NCBI GenBank assembly: GCA_002383425.1
Contig: DFYV01000133.1
Coordinates: 11,000-22,762 of the forward strand
Source: Bacteroidales bacterium UBA4073
Lineage (GTDB): Bacteria > Bacteroidota > Bacteroidia > Bacteroidales > Tenuifilaceae
Reading direction: 5' to 3'
DNA length: 11,763 bases
Of this stretch, positions 1 through 7,015 are shown one piece after another. The number at the start of each line of letters is the position of its first letter. Positions within the stretch are counted from its first letter, which is position 1. Made by a program: the position numbers and the translations under genes. The notes under the pieces are model-generated. The model had not been told where the DNA came from and did no database searches. It was given only the letters and a program-made list of their open reading frames with translations.

Positions 1-208
1 CATTTATATAATGATGTATGTTCTAATCCATAACAAAAGTTCACTATGTTATATACTTGACTATCTATCTAACGGGGTCAATTAGGATTTGTTTAGTATT
101 TAGAAATTAGATTTTAGTATTTTTTTGCCTGTTTATTAACTAATTATATGTAAACTTACGACATTTTATTTTGCTGTTAAGTCATGAGTTCTGAAATTAT
201 AAGAAGAT
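1..208. other. AT-rich intergenic region upstream of the SDR gene
   Basis: No gene is supported here. The stretch is strongly AT-rich and contains TTAG-rich short repeats (see 92-122). The best -7-like string for the downstream gene is TATTTTG at 167-173, one base short of the TAnnTTTG form, and I see no well-placed -33 element, so no promoter is called. Bases 1-3 read CAT, so a minus-strand gene could begin exactly at the left edge, but nothing of it is visible. Confidence 0.6.
92..122. repeat. Two copies of TTTAGTATTT spaced 21 bp apart
   Basis: The 10-mer TTTAGTATTT occurs at 92-101 and again at 113-122, a period of 21 bases or about two helical turns. AATTAG also recurs nearby (80-85 and 105-110). 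The phasing would suit a dimeric regulator binding one DNA face upstream of the SDR gene. In such AT-rich DNA, chance repetition is a real alternative. Confidence 0.35.
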
Positions 209-922
209 ATGACCTATTACTACATCACTGGAACAAGTTCGGGCATAGGATTAGCGCTTACCCAGCAGGTGCTGAACCTTGCCAATACATTTGTTATTGG
301 CTACGCCCGCCGAAAGCATATTGACCATGAACGGTACAGGCATATTTATGTCGATTTTAGCCTCACAGGAGCAGCAAGGGAGGTTGATATACCACTATAC
401 CCCGATGCCCAGCAGGTTGTGCTCATAAATAACGCGGGTATGTTAGGCGATGTGAAGCCAATTGGTGAAATTGATAATGAACTGCTTGAAAAAACGTTTA
501 TGGTAAACACCGTAAGCCCGGCAATTCTGACAAACAGGTTTATTTCAATTTACCAACCAGTTGCTGAACTAATTACCGTTATAAACATAAGCTCAGGAGC
601 AGCACGCCATGCGGTAGAATCGTGGGGTGCATACTGCGCATCCAAAGCAGCCATCGACATGTACTCACTGGTATTACATGCGGAGCAAAATTTCCTGGAA
701 AATCCAAAGGTTAAAGTTATCTCATTAGCGCCTGGAGTTGTTGACACACCCATGCAGGATTTAATTCGCCAGGTTAATCCCAGGTACTTCCCCCAAGCTG
801 AAAGATTTCACCAGTACAAGCAAAAGGATTTGCTCACTCCAGCTGAAAAGGTAGCAAAAAAAATCGTTGAGTTAGTAGGTAACCCGCCCAACGATCCAAT
901 AGTTGACTTAAGGATGCTTTAA
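209..922 (+). CDS. Short-chain dehydrogenase/reductase (SDR), sepiapterin/benzil reductase-like
   Basis: A 237-residue classical SDR, normal length for the family, predicted to be a soluble cytoplasmic NAD(P)(H)-dependent oxidoreductase. The Rossmann glycine motif TGTSSGIG is at residues 7-14 and the NNAG structural motif at 74-77. The catalytic set is complete: Asn100 (MVN), Ser129 (ISSG), and Tyr142 and Lys146 (YCASK). Basic residues Arg34-Arg35-Lys36 follow the second beta strand, which in this family usually favours NADPH. PG at about 175-176 matches the usual SDR segment after the active site. The overall pattern recalls sepiapterin reductase and Bacillus YueD-type benzil reductase, but substrate cannot be read from sequence. 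The start at 209 places the glycine motif at the expected distance from the N terminus. It stands alone, tail-to-tail with purQ, with no pathway partner beside it. Confidence 0.9.
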   Translation: MTYYYITGTSSGIGLALTQQVLNLANTFVIGYARRKHIDHERYRHIYVDFSLTGAAREVDIPLYPDAQQVVLINNAGMLGDVKPIGEIDNELLEKTFMVNTVSPAILTNRFISIYQPVAELITVINISSGAARHAVESWGAYCASKAAIDMYSLVLHAEQNFLENPKVKVISLAPGVVDTPMQDLIRQVNPRYFPQAERFHQYKQKDLLTPAEKVAKKIVELVGNPPNDPIVDLRML

Positions 923-1623
923 TTGCTGAGCTCCCTGATATACTTAATCATCGATTCAAAAATAAGACGGCCATCGGTATTGCCAAGCTCATCGTCCGAG
1001 GCACGTTCAGGATGAGGCATCATCCCAAAAATATTATGTCGTTCATTGCAAACCCCCGCAATGTTTTCGACCGAGCCATTAGGATTAGCGCTCTCCGAAA
1101 CTATTCCAGCCTCATCGCAATAGCGGAACAGAATTTGTCCATTTATTCGCATTTGGGCAAGTGTTTCCTTATCGGCAAAGTAACGCCCTTCACCATGGGC
1201 AATAGGAATTTTCAGTGCCCTATCGCGTGGCAAGAACTTTGTAAGAGCAGTACTCTTGCTATCGGGTACAAGATATATGTTTTTACAGATAAACTTTTGG
1301 CTGGTGTTATGGAGCAATGCTCCTGGCAAAAGGCCACTCTCGCAAAGTATTTGAAACCCATTACAAATGCCAAAAACATATCCCCCGTTATTGGCAAAAT
1401 CGATAACCCTGTTCATTATAGGTGAAAACTTTGCCAATGCGCCTGAGCGTAAGTAATCGCCATACGAAAATCCACCGGGTAGAATTATTACGTCAATATT
1501 TGAATTGAAATTTGTTTCCTTATGCCAAAGGGTTACTACCTCCTGCTCAAGAATCTCTCTTATTACGTAAACCGTATCCTGATCGCAGTTGGAACCAGGG
1601 AACACAATTACTCCAAACTTCAT
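919..1623 (-). CDS. purQ: Phosphoribosylformylglycinamidine synthase, glutaminase subunit PurQ
   Basis: This 234-residue class I glutamine amidotransferase supplies ammonia from glutamine for the fourth step of purine synthesis, FGAR to FGAM, in complex with small PurL and PurS. The N terminus MKFGVIVFPGSNCDQD is typical of PurQ, GGFSYGDYLRSGA at 50-62 is the family signature, the nucleophile is Cys87 in GICNGFQ, and the His204/Glu206 pair lies in MMPHPER. Length is normal for the stand-alone subunit. Many Bacteroidota instead encode a single roughly 1,200-residue PurL with this domain fused at its C terminus, so a separate purQ implies purS and small purL elsewhere in this genome; neither is in the window. 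The 3' end overlaps the SDR gene by 4 bases. A TATCTTTG box lies 20 bases upstream of the ATG. Confidence 0.97.
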   Translation of the reverse strand: MKFGVIVFPGSNCDQDTVYVIREILEQEVVTLWHKETNFNSNIDVIILPGGFSYGDYLRSGALAKFSPIMNRVIDFANNGGYVFGICNGFQILCESGLLPGALLHNTSQKFICKNIYLVPDSKSTALTKFLPRDRALKIPIAHGEGRYFADKETLAQMRINGQILFRYCDEAGIVSESANPNGSVENIAGVCNERHNIFGMMPHPERASDDELGNTDGRLIFESMIKYIRELSN

Positions 1624-1642
1624 ACCATTGCTATTTATGCGC

Positions 1643-1674
1643 CAAAGATAGCCAATAAATTATAAAATTGTCAA
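1643..1674 (-). promoter_or_regulatory. Putative purQ promoter (Bacteroidota -7/-33 type)
   Basis: On the minus strand TATCTTTG (1650 to 1643) fits the Bacteroidota -7 consensus TAnnTTTG exactly. A TTG (1674 to 1672) lies 21 bases upstream as a partial -33 element. Transcription would start near 1637, giving a leader of about 14 bases. The region is shared with the divergent promoter at 1682-1712. Confidence 0.6.
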
Positions 1675-1681
1675 GCTTAGG

Positions 1682-1712
1682 TTTAAACCAAAAAAAAATT
1701 GACCTATCTTTG
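1682..1712 (+). promoter_or_regulatory. Putative promoter of the EEP-fold gene
   Basis: TTTA at 1682-1685 is followed after exactly 19 bases by TATCTTTG at 1705-1712, the standard Bacteroidota layout of -33 and -7 elements. Transcription would begin near 1718, only about 11 bases before the ATG at 1729, so initiation would depend on an A-rich leader, not on a Shine-Dalgarno site. The spacer holds a run of nine A (1690-1698). Confidence 0.65.
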
Positions 1713-1728
1713 GTAAAACTTTTAAAAA

Positions 1729-2787
1729 ATGTTCAAGAACTTACTACGACTTGGCGCTGTGGTAACAGTTTTTGCCATACTTTTTTTCATTATATTTCTG
1801 GTGTATAGCTCCATCACCTTTTACAATCCTGACAAGGAAACAGAACTCCAAAGTTCGATGAGTCCTGACACCGTTAAGGTTAATACTCCCTATAGCGTGC
1901 TAACATGGAACATTGGCTATGCAGGTTTAGGCGATAATATGGACTTTTTTTACGATGGGGGCAAACGTAGCCGCGACACCCAGAAAAGAACTCTGGAAAA
2001 TCTTGATTCAATCAAAAAATACATCTCTCTGAACAAAACAGATTTTGGATTATTCCAGGAAGTAGATTTTGCATCACACCGGTCGTATTCCATTAATCAG
2101 GTGCAAGCAATAAGCCAAGTTGCTCACTCATTTACATTTTATGCCCCTAACTACAAGGTTTCATTTGTTCCGGTACCCCTTAGTAACCCCATGGGTCGTG
2201 TAAATTCTGGCATAATGACACTGAGCCGTTTTACCCCTTCAAGTTCTAAAAGAGTACAGCTCCCCGGCTTATCGCCCTGGCCCCAACGAATCTTCAATCT
2301 TAGGCGTTGCCTGCTGGTAAATCGATTTCCTGTTAGTAACGGTCGGGAACTTATTCTAATTAACACTCATAACTCGGCATTTGAGGCCGATAGCTTAAAA
2401 ATAGCCGAGATGAACTTCATCAGAGAATACGTTTTAAACGAATATAGCAAGGGTAACTACGTGTTAATTGGTGGCGATTGGAATCAGCTACCCCCAAACT
2501 TCCCTCCCGATAAGTTTGGAAATGCTTACGAAACCAAGGCATTTAAACCACTTTCAATTGATAGCTCCTTTATGCCCTATGGTTGGCAGTGGGCTTTTGA
2601 CCCTTCCATCCCAACCAACCGCTACCTCGATAGACCTTACAGCAAACAATGCAGAACGGTGATACTCGATTTCTTTCTTGTGTCGCCTAATATTCAATTA
2701 CTTGAGGTAGCAACAACAGACCTTGAGTTTAGAAACTCCGACCATAATCCGGTAAAATTAACCTTTGTCCTCAAGGCAACCCCATAA
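1729..2787 (+). CDS. Membrane-anchored endonuclease/exonuclease/phosphatase-fold hydrolase
   Basis: A 352-residue protein with one N-terminal hydrophobic segment (about residues 9-29), read as a signal anchor that would place the catalytic domain outside the cytoplasmic membrane. The remainder is an EEP (DNase I-like) domain with the family's metal and catalytic residues in order: Asn61 in TWNIGY, Glu111 in FQEVD, Asn159-Ser160-Gly161, His214 in NTHNS, Asp250 and Asn252 in GGDWN, Asp314 in ILDFF, and the Ser337-Asp338-His339 triplet before NPV. The fold covers nucleases, phosphodiesterases, inositol-phosphate phosphatases and sphingomyelinases. Membrane anchoring makes a phosphodiester or phosphomonoester substrate in the envelope plausible, but the substrate is not determined. 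It has its own promoter and a gap of more than 100 bases before the signalling cluster, so it is probably a separate transcription unit. Confidence 0.88.
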   Translation: MFKNLLRLGAVVTVFAILFFIIFLVYSSITFYNPDKETELQSSMSPDTVKVNTPYSVLTWNIGYAGLGDNMDFFYDGGKRSRDTQKRTLENLDSIKKYISLNKTDFGLFQEVDFASHRSYSINQVQAISQVAHSFTFYAPNYKVSFVPVPLSNPMGRVNSGIMTLSRFTPSSSKRVQLPGLSPWPQRIFNLRRCLLVNRFPVSNGRELILINTHNSAFEADSLKIAEMNFIREYVLNEYSKGNYVLIGGDWNQLPPNFPPDKFGNAYETKAFKPLSIDSSFMPYGWQWAFDPSIPTNRYLDRPYSKQCRTVILDFFLVSPNIQLLEVATTDLEFRNSDHNPVKLTFVLKATP

Positions 2788-2844
2788 TATCAAAGGGTAA
2801 CATTTTCTTACACCCAATTTAATGAACTTAATCAAAGTTAATAA

Positions 2845-2852
2845 TATCTTTG
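2845..2852 (+). promoter_or_regulatory. Putative -7 element for the signalling operon
   Basis: TATCTTTG is identical to the -7 boxes at 1643-1650 (minus) and 1705-1712. A matching -33 element is not clear; TTTA at 2818-2821 is the nearest, with a 23-base gap, longer than the usual 19-21. Transcription would start near 2857 and cover the cheR gene and those behind it. Confidence 0.5.
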
Positions 2853-2856
2853 CCAT

Positions 2857-2888
2857 ATAGATTTTGTTAGTAACTTATAAAAATCTAT
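2857..2888 (+). repeat. 9-bp perfect inverted repeat in the operon leader
   Basis: ATAGATTTT (2857-2865) and its exact reverse complement AAAATCTAT (2880-2888) flank a 14-base loop and are followed by more T residues up to 2892. If transcription starts near 2857, as the -7 box predicts, the RNA would begin directly with this stem. It has a single G-C pair and is weak; it could stabilise the 5' end, serve as an operator in DNA form, or be chance. Confidence 0.35.
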
Positions 2889-2931
2889 TTTTAGCCTGAA
2901 CTTATTGTTGGGGTACCTACTTAATGAGATA

Positions 2932-3786
2932 ATGCCAAGCCAGCATATGCAGGTAACAGACCAGGATTTGCAGTATTTTATAAATACTATCAAAAGTGTA
3001 TCCAAGTATGATTTTTCTGAATATTCGGAGAAGTCGCTTAAACGACGTTTACAAAAAATTCTGGAAGATTACAACCTCGACATAATCTCACTTCTTACCA
3101 CCCTTAGGCTTGATAGGGATTTTTTAGAGAAAGTAGTAAAGGAAATAACTGTCAATACCACTGAACTTTTTCGCGATCCTCCCGTTTGGCATTTACTGCG
3201 TTCGCGCATCTTACCCCGATTCAAGAATAACAAAACCATCAATATCTGGCATGCCGGCTGCTCCACGGGTCAGGAGGTTTACTCCATGTTGATTCTGCTG
3301 AATGAAATGGGAATGCTGGAAAAGGCAAAAATTTTTGCAACCGACATCAATTCTGATGTTTTAGATGTAGCCAAGCAAGGAGTGTACAAGTATCGTTTCA
3401 ACCTGGGATATCTCGACAACTTTGACAAGGTAATTAAGGAAAACCCCCTCAACTTCGAAGAGTATAACGATGTACCCTACGAAAAGTATTTCGATATCGA
3501 TAAGGTTAGGGATACCATCACCATAAAAAAAACCCTAACCGAACTCCCTATTTTCCGCAAGCACGACCTTGTGGTGGATGGGAACCTCTTTTTTGCTAAA
3601 TTCGACTTAATACTATGCCGAAACGTTATCATATACTTTAACTACTCCCTCCAAAACAAAGTTTTTGAACTTTTCCATAACAATCTTTACTCCAAAGGTG
3701 TACTTTTGCTTGGTATGCATGAAACTATACTTGGCCCCTGGTCATCACGATTTGAACGATTAGGTCAGGCTTACATTAAAAAATAA
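2932..3786 (+). CDS. CheR-type SAM-dependent protein-glutamate methyltransferase
   Basis: A 284-residue cytoplasmic methyltransferase of the CheR family, which transfers methyl groups from S-adenosylmethionine to receptor glutamates. Counting from ATG 2932, the N-terminal helical domain includes YSEKSLKRRL (31-40), and TVNTTELFRD (73-82) matches the CheR substrate-side motif. The SAM pocket is intact: HAGCSTGQE (107-115), Asp138 in FATDIN for the ribose, and ILCRNVIIYF (217-226). Gln114 replaces the Glu usual in proteobacterial CheR. A TTG at 2905 would add nine residues; the ATG is preferred because TTG starts are rare and the family needs nothing before it. It heads a co-directional cluster, 8 bases before the sensor gene. 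No MCP, CheA or CheW is encoded nearby, so its target is probably not a classical chemoreceptor. Confidence 0.92.
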   Translation: MPSQHMQVTDQDLQYFINTIKSVSKYDFSEYSEKSLKRRLQKILEDYNLDIISLLTTLRLDRDFLEKVVKEITVNTTELFRDPPVWHLLRSRILPRFKNNKTINIWHAGCSTGQEVYSMLILLNEMGMLEKAKIFATDINSDVLDVAKQGVYKYRFNLGYLDNFDKVIKENPLNFEEYNDVPYEKYFDIDKVRDTITIKKTLTELPIFRKHDLVVDGNLFFAKFDLILCRNVIIYFNYSLQNKVFELFHNNLYSKGVLLLGMHETILGPWSSRFERLGQAYIKK

Positions 3787-3794
3787 ATTGAACC

Positions 3795-6167
3795 ATGAAA
3801 GCTTTAAATAACCTGAAACTTGCTCAAAGAATACAGCTTACCATAATTCCACTTATGGTGGTTCTTTTTGCTTTAGCAGGGTTAACCCTAAACTACTTTT
3901 CAAGTACAAGAACAATAAACAATTCCATTAAAGAAGCCCATGTATATATTGACCGCCTGATAGATATTGTAAACATAGTTGAGTTAAAAACAGGAAAAGG
4001 ATTAACGTCAAGCGATATTTTTGAGCTAAAGCCATACTTTATAAAACCAGCATTTAACAAAACCGACTTCCCCTCATTAATCTCAAAAAATGGCGAATTT
4101 CTTATACATACAACGCGCCAGGGAGCAAGACTCCCAATAAAAGCGGTGCAGGAGCTTAAAAACCTAAAAGCAAACGAGGGGCACCTTACCTATCAGGACT
4201 TTACCGACAGCTTTACCGAAAACCGAATACTCGTGTACAAGTACTACAAGCCCTACAACGCCTATATTGCCATATCGGTTAGCCCAACTGAAATTCTTGA
4301 ACAGGTTAAGGTTAATAGACAAGCTTTAATCATTATTGTTATCCTCTCCTCATTAATAACGGCTCTTATAGTCTCCCTTCTGCTAAAGCCCATTTCAAGG
4401 CAGCTCGCTCACCTATCGGTTCGGCTAAAGCAGCTTGCCCATGGAGAAATCCCAACCTATGTTAAGGTAACCGATAAAAGTGAACTCGGAAATCTTGCCA
4501 ACTCGTTAAATGGTTTAATCGACGGGCATAAGAGCACCACAGAATTTGCCCAGCAAATTGAACAAAACAAGCTCGATTTCGAATTCAAACCTCTTAGCAA
4601 AAACGACCAACTTGGAATGGCTCTTCTGCAAATGCGCGAGAGCTTAAAAAGAGCCCAGCACGAAGAGGCAAAACGAAAGGAAGAGGATAATATTCGTACA
4701 TGGGTTAACGTTGGGCTTGCTAAGTTTGGCGATATCCTACGTCAAAATAACAATGATCTCAGCTTACTGGCCGATAGTGTTATTCAAAACATGGTTAACT
4801 ACCTCAACGCCAATCAGGGTGGTATTTTTATGGTAAAAGATAATGAATCTGAAAAGTACCTCGAGCTGCTATCGGCCTTTGCATACAACCGAAAAAAATT
4901 CTTACAAAAAAACATTATGTTTGGCGAAGGACTTGTGGGCACCTGCGCCGTTGAAAAGCAAACCATATACCTTAAAGAAATTCCAAACGATTATATAGCT
5001 ATTACCTCGGGGTTAGGAGAAGCAACCCCTACATCGCTGCTTATTGTACCCCTTAAACTTGAAGATGAAATTTTTGGCGTTATTGAAATAGCCTCGTTCA
5101 ATGAGTTTGCACCGCACCAAATTGAGTTTGTTGAAAAGGTAAGCGAGAGCATTGCCTCTACCCTAAACTCCGTAAAAAATAATATAAGAACCCGTGAACT
5201 ACTGGAGCAATCGCAGCAACAACGCGAGGAAATGACGGCTCAGGAAGAAGAAATGCGGCAAAACATGGAGGAGATGCAGGCTACTCAGGAAGAAATGCAG
5301 CGTAAGAATCTGGAACTTGAAATTATTACCTCTGCCATTAACCAGTCGCTGGTTTCGTGCTCACTTAACGAGGATGGATTTATTACTGATTCAAACATTG
5401 TATTCCAGGAACTGACGGGGTATGGCAAAGCAGAACTTGAAGGAAAACTACTCGAAAACCTGATTGTTGAGTCGCAACGACAGGAGTATAATAAGCTCTG
5501 GGAAACAGTACTTAACGGACAATCGGTAAACACCACCCTTCACCTAACGGGTAGTAACAACAACGAGCGTTTCCTCCTGGCAACCCTAACCCCTGGATTC
5601 GACCCCATGGGAACCCTCATTAAGATACTCCTTGTAGGGCACGACATCACTGAGGCCAGGAAACTTGAAATAATGACCCAGCAACAAGCCAGGGAAATTG
5701 AGAAGAACATCAAGCGAGTTAAGGAAGAGCAAGAAATATCGAGCCAACGGCAACAAGAAATGGAAACCCTCCTCAAAGCGCTTGACCAAAACTGCCTGAT
5801 TACCATAATTGAACCCGATGGCCTTATAACCTACATCAACAATAAAAATGTTGAAGTTCTTGGCGATAGAAAAGAAGATATCGAAAACCGATACCTCCAA
5901 GACATTGACTTTACCGCTAAGAATAAACCAAAGGAATTTGAACGTTTCTGGAAAGCACTACACAAAGGCATAAAACAAACCCGGGAGTTTTCGCTGGAGG
6001 TAAAAGGGAAAACCCATTGGGTGCTGGAAAACTACACCCCAATCATGAGCGAACAAGGTGAACTTTACAAGATAATCAACATAGGCATTGATATCACCGA
6101 AAATAAAGAAAAAGAATTTGAACTCAACAAGGTTATTGAACAGCTAAAGCAGCAGCTTAAGAAATAA
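3795..6167 (+). CDS. Membrane sensor: periplasmic domain, HAMP, GAF, EEM coiled coil, PAS-PAS, no output domain
   Basis: A 790-residue inner-membrane receptor-like protein. TM1 is at about 14-33, a periplasmic sensing region at 36-174, and TM2 at about 177-197. A HAMP domain follows (198-249), then a second HAMP-like unit (250-286, FAQQIEQ to MRESL). A GAF domain spans about 310-460, with GEGLVG at 377-382 and SGLGEATP at 405-412. Residues 478-505 are four consecutive heptads beginning EEM. PAS domains lie at about 508-620 and 655-770, each ending in a DIT-E motif. The protein then stops after a short helix: no histidine kinase, GGDEF, phosphatase or MCP hairpin is present. It must therefore act on a partner, most likely through its cytoplasmic helices. 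It sits between cheR and a CheR-like gene, which makes it the leading candidate for reversible methylation; that is inference. The ligand is unknown. Confidence 0.88.
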   Translation: MKALNNLKLAQRIQLTIIPLMVVLFALAGLTLNYFSSTRTINNSIKEAHVYIDRLIDIVNIVELKTGKGLTSSDIFELKPYFIKPAFNKTDFPSLISKNGEFLIHTTRQGARLPIKAVQELKNLKANEGHLTYQDFTDSFTENRILVYKYYKPYNAYIAISVSPTEILEQVKVNRQALIIIVILSSLITALIVSLLLKPISRQLAHLSVRLKQLAHGEIPTYVKVTDKSELGNLANSLNGLIDGHKSTTEFAQQIEQNKLDFEFKPLSKNDQLGMALLQMRESLKRAQHEEAKRKEEDNIRTWVNVGLAKFGDILRQNNNDLSLLADSVIQNMVNYLNANQGGIFMVKDNESEKYLELLSAFAYNRKKFLQKNIMFGEGLVGTCAVEKQTIYLKEIPNDYIAITSGLGEATPTSLLIVPLKLEDEIFGVIEIASFNEFAPHQIEFVEKVSESIASTLNSVKNNIRTRELLEQSQQQREEMTAQEEEMRQNMEEMQATQEEMQRKNLELEIITSAINQSLVSCSLNEDGFITDSNIVFQELTGYGKAELEGKLLENLIVESQRQEYNKLWETVLNGQSVNTTLHLTGSNNNERFLLATLTPGFDPMGTLIKILLVGHDITEARKLEIMTQQQAREIEKNIKRVKEEQEISSQRQQEMETLLKALDQNCLITIIEPDGLITYINNKNVEVLGDRKEDIENRYLQDIDFTAKNKPKEFERFWKALHKGIKQTREFSLEVKGKTHWVLENYTPIMSEQGELYKIINIGIDITENKEKEFELNKVIEQLKQQLKK

Positions 6168-6173
6168 AGGAGT

Positions 6174-7010
6174 ATGGCCATTCGATACGAAATAGGAATT
6201 GTTGACACACGAAACATAATCAAGACATTGCTTGATGACTTTGGTTACGATTTTCGTGATTATGCTCTTACATCGTTTAAGCGTAGATTGGAATACATCC
6301 TATCGCTTTATGCTCTTCGCGATGCCGATGGCCTTATAGCAAAACTTAAAGACAGTAAGGATTTTTTAGACCAATTCCTTTACGATATTACACCGGAAAC
6401 CACCGAAATGTTTCGCGACCCATCGTTCTGGCGGGTTCTGAGAGATGAAATTATACCTGAACTGGTCAGGTCAGCCACATCAAAACCACGTATATGGATT
6501 GCCTCGTTCGATTCGGGCGAAGAGCTATACTCATTATCAATCCTGCTGAAAGAATTGAATTTACTCAATGAGGTAAATGTTTACTGCAATGTTCTTTCTG
6601 AACAAACCGTACAACGTATTACCTCCGGAAAGATCAACCCCAAAGACATGGAGGTTAACGATGCAAACTACCAGCGATTCAACGAAAAAGGGAAATACGC
6701 TTCGTACTACCAAACCGAAGGTAACAGCATAATGTTTGATGTCAGCCTCATAAAAGATGTGAACTTTATCAGGCAAAACACTTTAATTACCCTTGACCCT
6801 GGTGCACCAAAGCTCATCATTTTCCGTAACCAGGCAATATACTACAACCAGCTACTCAGCGAAAAAATATTCTCAAAACTGGCCAGTTGTATTGTTGCCG
6901 GGGGTTATTTGGCACTTGGAGTAAAAGAAACTTTGGAAAATACCAATGTTAGTAATAAATTTACTTTGTACAACGAGCCCGAAAGGATATATAAGCGAAA
7001 AAACAACTAG
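6174..7010 (+). CDS. Degenerate CheR-like protein, probable pseudo-methyltransferase
   Basis: A 278-residue protein colinear with the CheR encoded at 2932-3786 and clearly its paralogue: TPETTEMFRD aligns with TVNTTELFRD, the segment IWIASFDSGEELYS with IWHAGCSTGQEVYS, and LIIFRNQAIYY with LILCRNVIIYF. The SAM-site positions have changed. The AGCSTG glycine loop reads ASFDSG (110-115), and the FATDIN strand end with the ribose-binding Asp reads YCNVLS (137-142), with Val at the Asp position. The Cys before RN is Phe. The N-terminal helical domain and the FRD motif are kept. The reading frame is full length and well packed in the operon (6 bases after the sensor, 5 before cheB), so it is under selection and not a decaying pseudogene. 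I infer a SAM-independent role such as binding or masking the CheR substrate; weak residual SAM binding is not excluded. Confidence 0.8.
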   Translation: MAIRYEIGIVDTRNIIKTLLDDFGYDFRDYALTSFKRRLEYILSLYALRDADGLIAKLKDSKDFLDQFLYDITPETTEMFRDPSFWRVLRDEIIPELVRSATSKPRIWIASFDSGEELYSLSILLKELNLLNEVNVYCNVLSEQTVQRITSGKINPKDMEVNDANYQRFNEKGKYASYYQTEGNSIMFDVSLIKDVNFIRQNTLITLDPGAPKLIIFRNQAIYYNQLLSEKIFSKLASCIVAGGYLALGVKETLENTNVSNKFTLYNEPERIYKRKNN

Positions 7011-7015
7011 TTTTT

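Noticed and set aside
1..3. Minus-strand start codon at the left edge (CAT)
   Set aside because: Three bases cannot support a gene, and no minus-strand TAnnTTTG box was seen upstream of it.
1012..1425. Plus-strand open frame of 137 codons opposite purQ
   Set aside because: purQ is intact with its catalytic residues on the other strand; this frame has no family features.
2795..2814. Possible terminator hairpin after the EEP gene (GGGTAA against TTACaCC)
   Set aside because: The stem is only four continuous pairs plus two beyond a bulge, and no T run follows it.
3795..6167. Sensor read as a histidine kinase or an MCP
   Set aside because: No H-box, ATPase domain or MCP hairpin tip follows; the protein ends directly after the second PAS domain.
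6166..6172. AAAGGAG just before the ATG of the CheR-like gene, resembling a Shine-Dalgarno site
   Set aside because: Only one base separates it from the ATG at 6174, too close for normal pairing; part of it is the end of the preceding gene, and other genes here lack such sites.
6174..7010. Broken pseudogene of cheR
   Set aside because: The frame is full length, without stops or frameshifts, and tightly packed between neighbours; changes are concentrated in the SAM site, which suggests altered function, not decay.
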